NCBI RefSeq assembly: GCF_900231165.1
Contig: NZ_LT960614.1
Coordinates: 2,478,550-2,542,549 of the forward strand
DNA length: 64,000 nucleotides
Direction of reading: 5' to 3'
Source of the DNA: Hartmannibacter diazotrophicus
GTDB lineage: Bacteria > Pseudomonadota > Alphaproteobacteria > Rhizobiales > Pleomorphomonadaceae
A program made the translations under genes and the position numbers. The notes beneath the pieces were generated by a model that was not told where the DNA came from, ran no database searches, and worked only from the letters and a program-made list of their open reading frames with translations. Positions 25,285 to 34,402 of the stretch are shown here, piece after piece (positions within the stretch are counted from its first letter, which is position 1; each line of letters starts with the position of its first letter).

Positions 25285-28200
25285 GTGTCCAGCGACCGAG
25301 ACCTATTCGACGAATTCCGCGAGATGACCCTCGCCAATGTCCCCGACGGTGCGGAGGCTCTTGGCCTCCTGCGTTTCATCGGGGAAGGCAAGGGCTTGCG
25401 GGTGGTCTTTGTCGCGCGCGACGGTCAGCATCTGGCGCAGGTCCAGAGGGTGCTCGCCTTTGCCGCCCCGAAGATCGAGGCGGTCGAGTTCCCGGCCTGG
25501 GACTGTCTTCCCTACGATCGCGTCTCGCCGACGCCGCAGGTGGTCGCCCGCCGCATGACCGCGCTGGCGCGGCTTGTAGGCTCCGGCGACGGCCCGGCGT
25601 TCGTACTCCTGACGACAGCGAATGCGCTCCTGCAGCGCGTCGTGCCGCAGAACGTCGTTGCCCACCAGTCCTGGGGCTCGGCCGTCGGCAACCGCGTCGA
25701 CATGACCGCGCTCGGCAAATGGCTGGAGGACAACGGCTTTTCACGTGTTTCGACCGTTCGTGACACCGGCGAATACGCGGTGCGCGGCGGCATCGTCGAT
25801 CTCTTTGCGCCGGGAACGGACCTCCCGGTGCGGCTCGATTTCTTTGGCGATACGCTCGACTCCATCCGCACCTTCGATCCCGAAAACCAGCGCACCGTCG
25901 GCCAGATGAAGCGCCTCGACCTCGTTCCCATGAGCGAGGTGACGCTGAACGCCGACAGCATCCGGCATTTCCGGCAGGCCTATCTGGCGAAGTTCGGCGG
26001 CTCGACGCGCGATGATCCGCTCTATGAATCGATCAGCGAGGGCAGACGCTACGCCGGCGTCGAGCATTGGCTGCCGCTCTTCCACGACGGCCTCGAGACG
26101 CTGTTTCATTATACCGCCGAGGCGCCCTATGTCCTCGATCCGTTGGCCGAGGAAGCCATCGGTGAGCGGCTGAAAACCGTCGTCGACTACTACGAGGCGC
26201 GCCTCGATGCCTGGAAATCGGGGCAGGCGGGCGGCGCGCCCTACAAGCCTGTCGAGCCGGCATCCCTCTACCTGACCGGCGACGACATGCAGGCCGCGTT
26301 TGCCTCCCGCCCGATGGTGCGCCTGTCGCCCTTCCAGGTGCCCGAGGTGGGCAAGAAGGTGGTCGACTTCGGAGGCAAACAGGGCCGAACCTTCGCCGCC
26401 GAACGCGCCGGCGGCGACGTCAACGTCTTCGATGCGCTGGTGGCGCATTTCCGCGGCGTCCGAGACAGCGGCCGGCGTATCCTGCTCGCCTGCTGGTCGG
26501 AGGGCTCGCGCGAACGCCTCTCGCAGGTCCTTGCCGATCACGGTGTGCAGAAGGCGGAGGTCGTCGAGACGCTTGAGGCGGCTCGCGCACTGCCGACCCA
26601 TGTGCTCGGTCTTGCGGTTCTCGGCATCGAAACGGGCTTCGAGACGGCGGATCTGGTTGTCATCGGCGAGCAGGATGTGCTCGGCGACCGCCTGATCCAG
26701 GGCGCACGGCGCAAGAAGGCCAAGAATGCGCTGACGGAAGTCGCCAGTCTTTCGGAAGGCGATCTCGTCGTTCACGTCGATCACGGCATCGGCCGCTTTA
26801 TCGGCCTGAAGACGATCGAGGCGGCCGGTGCCCCGCACGACTGCCTGGAAATCACCTACCACGGCGGCGACAAGCTCTTCCTGCCCGTCGAGAACATCGA
26901 GCTCCTGACGCGCTTCGGCTCGGAAGGCGAGCACGTCCAGCTCGACAAGCTCGGCGGTGGCGCCTGGCAGGCCCGCAAGGCGAAGATGAAGAAGCGCATC
27001 CGCGAGATTGCGGGTGAGTTGATCAAGACCGCCGCGGCACGTCTGCTGAAATCCGCGCCGGTGCTCTCGCCTGCCGAAGGACTCTACGACGAGTTCGCCG
27101 CGCGCTTCCCCTATGACGAGACGGAAGACCAGCTCAACGCCATCGAGGCGATCGTCGAGGATCTCCAGTCCGGCAAGCCGATGGACCGACTCGTCTGCGG
27201 CGACGTCGGCTTCGGCAAGACCGAGGTTGCCCTTCGTGCGGCCTTTGTCGCGGCGCTGTCCGGCAAGCAGGTCGCCGTCGTCGTGCCGACGACGCTTCTT
27301 TCGCGCCAGCATTTCAAGACCTTCGCAGATCGCTTCCGCGGGCTTCCGGTGCGGGTGGAACAGGCCTCGCGCCTTGTTTCGGCAAAAGACATGGCCAGAA
27401 CGCGCGAGGGCCTCAAGGACGGCACCGTCGATATCGTCGTCGGCACGCATGCGCTGTTGGCAAAATCCATCCAGTTCCGCGATCTGGGCCTGCTCATCAT
27501 TGACGAGGAGCAGCATTTCGGCGTCAAGCACAAGGAACGCCTGAAGGAACTGAAGTCCGACGTCCACGTGCTGACGCTCTCGGCAACGCCCATTCCGCGC
27601 ACGTTGCAATTGGCGCTCACCGGCGTGCGCGAACTATCGCTGATCGCGACGCCGCCGGTCGACCGGCTCGCCGTGCGCACCTTCGTCGCCCCCTTCGATC
27701 CGCTCGTCATCCGCGAGGCGCTGCTGCGCGAACGCTATCGCGGCGGCCAGGCCTTCTATGTCTGCCCGCGAGTGTCCGATCTCGCGGATCAGAAGGAGTT
27801 CCTGGAGCGCCACGTCCCTGAGGTGAGGGTGGCGGTCGCCCATGGCCAGATGGCCGCGACGGAACTGGAAGACATCATGAATGCCTTCTACGAGGGCCGT
27901 TTCGATGTGCTGCTGTCGACGACCATCGTGGAATCCGGCCTCGATATCCCGACCGCCAATACGCTGATCATTCACCGGGCCGACATGTTCGGTCTCGCCC
28001 AGCTCTACCAGTTGAAGGGCCGCGTCGGCCGCTCCAAGACCCGCGCTTATGCGCTGTTCACGACGCCGGCGGAAAAGAAACTGACCGGAGCCGCGGACCG
28101 GCGCCTGCGCGTCCTGCAGTCCCTCGATACGCTCGGCGCCGGCTTCCAGCTGGCGAGCCACGATCTCGACCTTCGCGGCGCCGGCAATCTCGTCGGCGAG

Positions 28201-28776
28201 GAACAGTCAGGCCACATCAAGGAAGTCGGCTACGAGCTTTACCAGCAGATGCTGGAGGAGGCGGTCGCCTCACTGAAGACCGGCGACGACAGTCTCACCG
28301 ACGACCAGTGGTCGCCGACGATCACGGTCGGAACCCCCGTGATGATCCCGGAGAGCTTCGTGCCGGATCTGCAGCTGCGGCTCGATCTCTATCGCCGGCT
28401 CGCCGATCTCACCGAACCGCAGGACATCGACGGTTTCGGCGCCGAACTCATCGACCGCTTCGGCCCGTTGCCGGAAGAGGTGGATCACCTGCTCAAGATC
28501 GTCACGATCAAGGCCTTCTGCCGGCGCGCCAACGTGGAGAAGATCGACGCCGGTCCGAAGGGCGTTGTCATCGCCTTCCGCGGCGGCGAGTTTGCCAACC
28601 CGGCAGCCCTGGTGCGTTACATCGGGGAGCAGGGCGTTCTGGCGAAGATCCGTCCCGACCAGAAGATCGTGCTGTCGCGCGACTGGCCGACCCCCGAGCA
28701 GCGGCTCAAGGGCACGGCCGCCGTTCTGGTCAAGCTCGTGCGGATGGTGGATGAGGTTGCGCCAAAGGCCGCGTGA
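25285..28776 (+). CDS. mfd: transcription-repair coupling factor Mfd
   Basis: 1163-residue DNA translocase that removes RNA polymerase stalled at lesions and recruits UvrA. N-terminal UvrB-like domains include WDCLPYDRVSP. The CarD-like RNA-polymerase-interacting domain is near VDHGIGRFIGL (about 495-560). The superfamily II motor has Walker A GDVGFGKTE, the DEEQ box in IIDEEQHFGVKHKERLK and TLSATPIPRTL. The later motifs STTIVESGLDIP and QLKGRVGRS and the C-terminal TRCF domain complete it. Length is normal. The start is GTG. It is convergent with the DsbA-family gene, with a 6-bp gap. Confidence 0.96.
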   Translation: MSSDRDLFDEFREMTLANVPDGAEALGLLRFIGEGKGLRVVFVARDGQHLAQVQRVLAFAAPKIEAVEFPAWDCLPYDRVSPTPQVVARRMTALARLVGSGDGPAFVLLTTANALLQRVVPQNVVAHQSWGSAVGNRVDMTALGKWLEDNGFSRVSTVRDTGEYAVRGGIVDLFAPGTDLPVRLDFFGDTLDSIRTFDPENQRTVGQMKRLDLVPMSEVTLNADSIRHFRQAYLAKFGGSTRDDPLYESISEGRRYAGVEHWLPLFHDGLETLFHYTAEAPYVLDPLAEEAIGERLKTVVDYYEARLDAWKSGQAGGAPYKPVEPASLYLTGDDMQAAFASRPMVRLSPFQVPEVGKKVVDFGGKQGRTFAAERAGGDVNVFDALVAHFRGVRDSGRRILLACWSEGSRERLSQVLADHGVQKAEVVETLEAARALPTHVLGLAVLGIETGFETADLVVIGEQDVLGDRLIQGARRKKAKNALTEVASLSEGDLVVHVDHGIGRFIGLKTIEAAGAPHDCLEITYHGGDKLFLPVENIELLTRFGSEGEHVQLDKLGGGAWQARKAKMKKRIREIAGELIKTAAARLLKSAPVLSPAEGLYDEFAARFPYDETEDQLNAIEAIVEDLQSGKPMDRLVCGDVGFGKTEVALRAAFVAALSGKQVAVVVPTTLLSRQHFKTFADRFRGLPVRVEQASRLVSAKDMARTREGLKDGTVDIVVGTHALLAKSIQFRDLGLLIIDEEQHFGVKHKERLKELKSDVHVLTLSATPIPRTLQLALTGVRELSLIATPPVDRLAVRTFVAPFDPLVIREALLRERYRGGQAFYVCPRVSDLADQKEFLERHVPEVRVAVAHGQMAATELEDIMNAFYEGRFDVLLSTTIVESGLDIPTANTLIIHRADMFGLAQLYQLKGRVGRSKTRAYALFTTPAEKKLTGAADRRLRVLQSLDTLGAGFQLASHDLDLRGAGNLVGEEQSGHIKEVGYELYQQMLEEAVASLKTGDDSLTDDQWSPTITVGTPVMIPESFVPDLQLRLDLYRRLADLTEPQDIDGFGAELIDRFGPLPEEVDHLLKIVTIKAFCRRANVEKIDAGPKGVVIAFRGGEFANPAALVRYIGEQGVLAKIRPDQKIVLSRDWPTPEQRLKGTAAVLVKLVRMVDEVAPKAA

Positions 28777-28782
28777 GTGGCC

Positions 28783-29457
28783 TTACTCCGCCGCGCGGCC
28801 GATGACCTCTGCTGCGACGCGCTCGAAGGCGTCAGCCATCATCTCGGGCGGCTGGGCGCCGGAGATCGCGTATTTCCCGGCCATCACGAAGCAGGGCACG
28901 CCGGTGATGCCGATCCGTCCGGCATAGTCGACCTCGGCCCGGACAATTTCCACGTCAAGGTCCGTCGCCAGACGGTCGCGGACGTCGTCTCCATCAAGCC
29001 CGACGGCCTCGGCGATCTCGGCCAGCGTATCGGCTTGCGTCAGGTCACGGCCTTCGCAGAAGAAGGCGGTGCAAAGCGCCTCGACGGCCTCGCTGCCAAG
29101 TTCGGCAGCACTCGCCCAGCGAATGACACGGTGGCAGTCGAGCGTGTTGGGCGTGATTTCGATCCGGTCGAAGGCGAAGGGAATCCCGATCGCGCCGCCG
29201 ACGTCGGTCAGGCGCGCATGCATCTCGTCGATGCGCATGGGATCGCTGAACTTGTCCGTCAGATACTGCCGTCGGTTCTTGCCGGACGCCGGAATCGTCG
29301 GATCGAGCTGGAAGGCCCGCCAACCGACCGCAATCTCGAGATCCGGCAACAGAGAGATGGCGATGTCGAGGTTGCGCTTGCCCACGAAACACCAGGGACA
29401 GATCACATCCATGAAGACGTCCACGCTCAGGACAGCGGCATTGGGTGCTTCGGCCAT
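28783..29457 (-). CDS. DsbA-family oxidoreductase, FrnE/HCCA-isomerase-like
   Basis: 224-residue thioredoxin-fold protein of the DsbA/FrnE group. The redox motif is C20-P-W-C23 in VICPWCFVGKRNL, and the later GVPCFVMAGKYAISGAQPPE contains the cis-proline loop and a further cysteine as in FrnE proteins. No signal peptide is visible, so it is probably cytoplasmic, unlike classical DsbA. The substrate is unknown; members act in thiol and oxidative-stress homeostasis or polyketide modification. Confidence 0.88.
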   Translation of the reverse strand: MAEAPNAAVLSVDVFMDVICPWCFVGKRNLDIAISLLPDLEIAVGWRAFQLDPTIPASGKNRRQYLTDKFSDPMRIDEMHARLTDVGGAIGIPFAFDRIEITPNTLDCHRVIRWASAAELGSEAVEALCTAFFCEGRDLTQADTLAEIAEAVGLDGDDVRDRLATDLDVEIVRAEVDYAGRIGITGVPCFVMAGKYAISGAQPPEMMADAFERVAAEVIGRAAE

Positions 29458-29635
29458 GAATCAAGCTCTTCTGTAAACGGCAGCAAATATGAAAAATCGG
29501 GGGTACGACTTCGCGCGGCGGCAACGGGACTTGGCCATTGCGGCCACCGCGAACACTCGAACGACAAGCTAATCAGCCCAGCGCAAAAAGGCTATCCAAA
29601 AGAGGCCATCTTATGACTCGCCGATGGGTGGAAGA

Positions 29636-31276
29636 TCACGCCGCGACCGCCGTCTTGAAGAGGTGGCTCCTCTGGATTCTCCCGTCCTTGGAGCGCGGCA
29701 CGGCATCGATGCGGACCATCAACGTGGGCCACATCATCTCCCCAAGACCCTGATTGGAAAGGAAGGCTTCAAGATCTTCCCGGCTGATCGACCGGCCATC
29801 GGAAGTCACGTAGGCAAGGCCGATGCGACTGCCGAAAAGCGGATCGGCGACGCGAAAGGTCGCCGCATCGAGCAGCCCCGGAAATTTGGCGAACTGGGTA
29901 TCGAGCGCCGCCAGATCGAAGGTCTCGCTGCCGACGGCAAGCGTTTCCGCAATCGTTCCGGTCGGCCGGACAAGGCGCCCCTCTTCGGTTGCCTCGCCAA
30001 AGAGCCCGGTGCGCAGGAGCCCTTCGCCATTGACGGCGAGAACCCGGCCACCGCCGGACGCCGGTTCCGGCCAGGGCGTGTCAGGAACGGCGGCGCCTTT
30101 GATGACGATCTCGCCGCTGTTGGGCATTGGCCGGCGGTCACCGGCCCGCATCCGCGGCTTGAGGCCGACAGTTCCGATCTGGCGACCGTCGGAAAGCCGC
30201 CATGCACCGTTCGGCCATAGGGGCGTCTTCACACCCTCCAATCGGGGAGAGCTGACGAGCACGAGGCCGCCGAGTGTCGAAACATCCGTCACCGCAAAAC
30301 CGGCCGGCACAACGGTTTCCTGCGCGTCGGTGGACGCGGAAACCAGCGACAGCCCGGGGCGTTCCTCGGACCCGGCCGCCAGGAATTCCGCAACGCCGTC
30401 CGCAATGCCTGCCGGGAGGATCGCCTGTTCGGCCGGCTCGACCAGAATGGTGGCTGCAAGGTTTCCCAGCGAGGTCGCCTGCGCGCAGACAAATGTCCCC
30501 TTCGTTGCCAGCATGCCGGCAAGGCCGGCGCCAATCGCGGCAAGCCCGCCGGGCAACATGGAACTGCACAGGACCGCGCCATCGGCCAGACCGGCCGCAT
30601 CCGCATGGGCGATGCCGCAGGCAATCAGTTGGTTGTGTGTGTAGGGCGCGACGACGAGCGAGCCGTCACGGCGCGAAAAGGCGAGGGCGGCCACATGGTC
30701 GGCCGCGTTGCCGTGACGCGGCACAGCGGGCGCCTCGCCGAGCGCTTCCGCATCCCGAAGCACTTCGCCGAGGTCGATGAGACCGTCCGGCAGGTCTTCG
30801 CCGATCCCGAGCACGAAACGGATGGCGAAGTTGTCGGCGGCGATGTCCCGCATGCGCTCGCCGGTCGCCAGCCCTCCGACGAAGGCGGAGGTGACGATCG
30901 CCTTCATGCCTGTCAGCTCGATCGCCCGGGTAATCTCGGCGTCGGACCAGTGCAGCGGCAGCGGCGCAACGACGAGCCCCGCGCGCCAGGCCGCAAACTG
31001 GACGATCGACGCCTCGGCGGCATTCGGCAGGTGCAACCCGACCACCGTATCCGCCTTGAGGCCGAGAATGGCGAAGAAGGCGGCAAGCGCCTCAATGCGC
31101 AGATGGGCCTCCGCATAGCTGAGCTTGCTGCCCGGCTCGCCTTCGATCACGTCAAGGAAAGCAGCCCGGTCCGGATGCTCGGCGGCGATGTCGGCAAGAA
31201 CGCGGTCGAGCGTCCTGGAGCCCCAAAGCCCGGCCTCAACGTATTCCTTGCTGCGCTGTTCGGACGTCAGGATCAT
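29636..31276 (-). CDS. degenerate class I adenylate-forming (acyl-CoA ligase-like) protein
   Basis: 546 residues with the overall fold signature of AMP-binding acyl-CoA ligases, e.g. LKADTVVGLHLPN and the AAWRAGLVVAPLPLHW region. The catalytic motifs are eroded. The A3 P-loop (consensus TSGTTGxPKG) is FSRRDGSLVVAPYTHN at 200-215. No YGxTE motif is visible. The RTGD motif reads RTGLFG. The A10 lysine (PKTxSGKIxR) is Arg533 in PRSKDGRIQR. The protein may bind an acyl group or nucleotide without ligating, or may be a decaying gene, although the frame is intact. It lies 31 bp downstream of a solute-binding protein gene on the same strand. Confidence 0.78.
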   Translation of the reverse strand: MILTSEQRSKEYVEAGLWGSRTLDRVLADIAAEHPDRAAFLDVIEGEPGSKLSYAEAHLRIEALAAFFAILGLKADTVVGLHLPNAAEASIVQFAAWRAGLVVAPLPLHWSDAEITRAIELTGMKAIVTSAFVGGLATGERMRDIAADNFAIRFVLGIGEDLPDGLIDLGEVLRDAEALGEAPAVPRHGNAADHVAALAFSRRDGSLVVAPYTHNQLIACGIAHADAAGLADGAVLCSSMLPGGLAAIGAGLAGMLATKGTFVCAQATSLGNLAATILVEPAEQAILPAGIADGVAEFLAAGSEERPGLSLVSASTDAQETVVPAGFAVTDVSTLGGLVLVSSPRLEGVKTPLWPNGAWRLSDGRQIGTVGLKPRMRAGDRRPMPNSGEIVIKGAAVPDTPWPEPASGGGRVLAVNGEGLLRTGLFGEATEEGRLVRPTGTIAETLAVGSETFDLAALDTQFAKFPGLLDAATFRVADPLFGSRIGLAYVTSDGRSISREDLEAFLSNQGLGEMMWPTLMVRIDAVPRSKDGRIQRSHLFKTAVAA

Positions 31277-31307
31277 TGTCTTGTTGGCCCCGGTTCCATC
31301 GTTCTTC

Positions 31308-33209
31308 TCAATTGTTGTTCTGTTCGCCCGCGCCGCCGTCGAACCACCACGTCGGCGTCTGGAATCCAGTCAGAGCCGTCACGTCGGGCCGCTTGATGCG
31401 TGCCCAGTGAGCGATCCGATCGTCCTTGAGGTGAAAGAGCGGCAAGACGTAGTGGCCCGACATCAGCGTCCGGTCGAAAGCTCGAACGGCATTTTCAAAA
31501 TCGTCCTGACCGACAGCCTGCAGGAAGGCCGCGATCATGGCGTCCACGGCGGGATTGGAAACGCCCGCCGTGTTGAACGTCCCGTCTGTCTTCGCAGCCT
31601 CGGACGACCAGCGGAAAAGCTGCTCGCGGCCGGGCGACAGCGTTCCCGTCCACAGCATCTGCATCATGTCGAAATCGTAGGTCTTCTGGCGGTCCCAGAA
31701 CTGGACCGGATCGACCGTCCTGACCGACATGTCGATCCCGACGAGCCTCAGGGTCGACTGGTAGGCAAGCGCCAGCCGCTCCTGCTCCTTGGACATCGCC
31801 ATGAATTCGAAGCGGAACGGCTGGCCGGTCGCGCTGTCGACGAGGTCCCGGCCCTTCAGGGCAAAACCGGCCGATTTCAGGAGGTCGAGCGCGGCTCTCA
31901 GGTTCTTGCGGTCGCGGCCAGAACCATCGCTCTTCGGCGGTGCATAGCTTCCGTCCATCACGTCCGGCTCGACGGCATCGGGGAAGGGCGCCAGCAGGGC
32001 TTTCTCCGCTTCACTCGCCGGGGTGCCGAAAGCGGAAAGGCTGGAGCCCTGGAAAAAGGACGCTGTGCGCGTGTAGCTGTCCGAATAGAGATTGTGGTTC
32101 ACCCACTCGAAATCGAAAAGCAGGATCAGCGCCTTGCGCACGCGCTCGTCGTCGAAGGGCTTGCGCCGCGTGTTGAAGACAAAGGCGTTCATGCCCTTGG
32201 GAACACCGGTCTCCACCGCGTCCTTGACGATCCGCCCGTCCGTTGCCGCCGGAAAGTCGTAGGCCCGTGCCCAACTGTTGGGATCGTTGTCGAAACGGAT
32301 GTCCACGTCGCCCTTCTTGAAGGCCTCGAAGAGGGCATTCTCGTCGCGAAAATAGTCGACGCGGATTTCGTCGAAGTTGTCGAAGCCGCGTTTGACCGGA
32401 AGATCCTTCGCCCAATAGTCGGGGTTTCGTTCGAGCCGGATTTCGCTCCCCGGCCGAACCTCGCCGATCGTGTAGGGGCCGCTGCCGACGAGTTGGTCCA
32501 TCGAGGACTTCTCGAAGGTCTGCGGATCGGTCGCGTGTTTGGGCAGAACCGGCAGGAGCGCGATCAGCATCGGCAGTTCCCGATCCGTCCCTTCGACGAA
32601 GGTGAAGCGAACCCCGTCCGCACCGACCTTCTCGGCCTTGGCGATCTTCTCAAAGCGCGAACGATAGTAGGGCCGCCCCTTGTCGCGCAGGAGGTCCACC
32701 GAGTAGAGCACGTCGTCGATCGTTACCGGCTTTCCGTCGGAAAAGCGGGCGAGGGGATCGAGATGGAACTCGATCCACGACCGGTCCTCCGGCACCTCGA
32801 CCGTCTTTGCGAGCAGGCCGTAAAGCGTGAACGGCTCGTCGGCCGAACGCGTCATCAGGCTTTCGACGACATTGTTGCCGATGATGGAATCGAAGATGCC
32901 GCGGGGCGCATTGCCCTTGACGATGAAGGGATTGAGGCTGTCGAAGGTGCCCTGAAAACCATAGGTGATGCGCCCGCCCTTGGGCGCCTTCGGATCCGCG
33001 TAGGGCAGGTGATCGAAGCCGGCGGCAAGGGCAGGATCGCCATGCATGGCGATCCCGATCGCCGGCTCGGCCATGGCCGCAGCGGGCATCAGAAGAAGGC
33101 ACGCGGACGCGATGGCCGAATAGAGGGAAGACCGCACAGCGCCACAGACGGCTGCAGGATGCGCTGCTCTTTTGCGCGTCCTCCGCGTCCGTTCGTTTTC
33201 CATCACCAT
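31308..33209 (-). CDS. family 5 extracellular solute-binding protein, YejA-like
   Basis: Periplasmic binding protein of the SBP_bac_5 (peptide/nickel/YejA) family, about 633 residues from the chosen ATG; a second ATG two codons later (33203) and upstream ones are possible. A long basic n-region and hydrophobic stretch ending AAAMA-E form a signal peptide. The mature N-terminus, AMHGDPALAAGFDHLPYADPKAPKGG, carries the YejA-type signature. YejA proteins bind oligopeptides or microcin C-like compounds for a YejBEF importer. No permease or ATPase genes adjoin, so the transporter partner is elsewhere. The acyl-ligase-like gene follows after 98 bases of stop-to-start or less, on the same strand. 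Confidence 0.85.
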   Translation of the reverse strand: MVMENERTRRTRKRAAHPAAVCGAVRSSLYSAIASACLLLMPAAAMAEPAIGIAMHGDPALAAGFDHLPYADPKAPKGGRITYGFQGTFDSLNPFIVKGNAPRGIFDSIIGNNVVESLMTRSADEPFTLYGLLAKTVEVPEDRSWIEFHLDPLARFSDGKPVTIDDVLYSVDLLRDKGRPYYRSRFEKIAKAEKVGADGVRFTFVEGTDRELPMLIALLPVLPKHATDPQTFEKSSMDQLVGSGPYTIGEVRPGSEIRLERNPDYWAKDLPVKRGFDNFDEIRVDYFRDENALFEAFKKGDVDIRFDNDPNSWARAYDFPAATDGRIVKDAVETGVPKGMNAFVFNTRRKPFDDERVRKALILLFDFEWVNHNLYSDSYTRTASFFQGSSLSAFGTPASEAEKALLAPFPDAVEPDVMDGSYAPPKSDGSGRDRKNLRAALDLLKSAGFALKGRDLVDSATGQPFRFEFMAMSKEQERLALAYQSTLRLVGIDMSVRTVDPVQFWDRQKTYDFDMMQMLWTGTLSPGREQLFRWSSEAAKTDGTFNTAGVSNPAVDAMIAAFLQAVGQDDFENAVRAFDRTLMSGHYVLPLFHLKDDRIAHWARIKRPDVTALTGFQTPTWWFDGGAGEQNNN

Positions 33210-33482
33210 GCGACGCCAGTTCCGAATGCCGGCACCGAAGGCTGGTCGCTGCGCATTCTCGTTCAGTCCGATTGATTCTTGTAAAAAGGATACCATGAGC
33301 GACAAATATCGCGCATCTCAAAGCCCGCCCTTCAAATTCCTGTCCACAGCAGGTATGAGGAGGGCGAAGCCACCATGTCGCCCTATTTGCCGTTCAGGAC
33401 ACGGGCAGTTCGTTTTGTGTGGAAATGAGCGCCGAAATCGGCGCTTTCGGGTCGGCCTAGGCACCTCAGGGATTAGCTTTAA

Positions 33483-34142
33483 ATGACGAGGATGAACTAC
33501 AGGATTGCTCTGCTTCTGGCGGCGATTGGTTGTGCGATGCCCTTCGGCGGGGCGCTGCCTGCGTTTGCGCAGGATGCTGCCGCGCCCGCGTCGGACAATG
33601 CCACTCCCGGCGACGTCACGAATTCCTGGATCAAGGTCTGTGGCGAGGACAAGGCATCCAAGAAGGTGATCTGCTTCATTCAGCGCGAACTGCGCACTGA
33701 AACGGGGCAGTTCCTCGCGACGGCCGGCGTGCGTGAAGTCAAGGACGAGGGACGCAAGATCCTTCTCATGCAGGTGCCCCCGGGAATGCTGATCCAGCCG
33801 GGGCTTCGCGTGCAGATCGACAAGAACAAGCAGGACGCGGCGAAATACACCATCTGCTTCCCCAATGCCTGTTTCGCGGAACTGGCCATTGACGATGCCT
33901 TCATCACGTCGATGAAGAAGGGCAACAGCCTGGTCCTCACGACGCTGAACCAGCAGGGCAAGGGCGTGAGCTTCCCGTTGAGCCTTTCGGGCTTCACGGC
34001 GGCCTATGACGGCGATCCGCTGGATACCGCCGCTCTGCAGGAGCAGCAGAAGAAGCTTCAGGACGAATTGCAGCGCAAGGCCAAGGAAGCCCAGCAGAAG
34101 CTGATCGACGCCCAGAAGCAGGCGAACGAACCTGCCAACTGA
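33483..34142 (+). CDS. invasion-associated locus B (IalB) family protein
   Basis: 219-residue exported protein. A signal peptide ends near GALPAFA-Q. The IalB domain (about 45-180) shows VTNSWIKVCGED, paired cysteines (ICF, TICFPNACFAEL) and FPLSLSGFTAAYDG. A charged C-terminal tail with long Gln/Lys/Ala-rich heptads is probably a coiled coil. IalB was named in Bartonella for erythrocyte invasion, but homologues occur throughout non-pathogenic Hyphomicrobiales, so a general periplasmic role is likelier. A second ATG at codon 4 is a possible start. A strong terminator follows. Confidence 0.88.
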   Translation: MTRMNYRIALLLAAIGCAMPFGGALPAFAQDAAAPASDNATPGDVTNSWIKVCGEDKASKKVICFIQRELRTETGQFLATAGVREVKDEGRKILLMQVPPGMLIQPGLRVQIDKNKQDAAKYTICFPNACFAELAIDDAFITSMKKGNSLVLTTLNQQGKGVSFPLSLSGFTAAYDGDPLDTAALQEQQKKLQDELQRKAKEAQQKLIDAQKQANEPAN

Positions 34143-34178
34143 CGCCGCATCGATCTCCGGCACAGCCGAATTTCAAGG

Positions 34179-34210
34179 AGCCCGTGGAAGACCTCTTCCA
34201 CGGGCTTTTT
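34179..34210 (+). terminator. rho-independent terminator after ialB
   Basis: A perfect 12-bp stem, AGCCCGTGGAAG (34179-34190) with CTTCCACGGGCT (34195-34206), has a 4-base loop and runs into TTTTT. It lies 37 bp after the ialB stop and separates that gene from the nitrate operon. Confidence 0.92.
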
Positions 34211-34375
34211 GTGGCCGGACCAGTTTCGACGGGCGGGATCTTGGGTTTAAAAAATGTGCATCTGACGAGGAAACGCTCAGCCAATTGCAGCAAAGTTAAT
34301 CCGCGAGCGGCTGCCTAAGTTTTGTTCGTTGGCATAAGATATTGAAAATAGAAAAGAAAATACTTTGATTGGAAC

Positions 34376-34391
34376 TGGCACAGTCTCTGCA
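34376..34391 (+). promoter_or_regulatory. sigma-54 promoter of the nitrate assimilation operon
   Basis: TGGCAC-AGTCT-CTGCA matches the -24/-12 consensus TGGCAC-N5-TTGCA except for one base, with exact spacing. It sits in an AT-rich stretch (about 34230-34400) upstream of nrtA. Transcription would start near 34403, giving a leader of about 290 nt. Nitrate assimilation genes of proteobacteria are commonly NtrC/sigma-54 controlled, so the context agrees. I could not identify a clear NtrC dyad upstream. Confidence 0.82.
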
Positions 34392-34402
34392 TAGTTAGAC
34401 CC

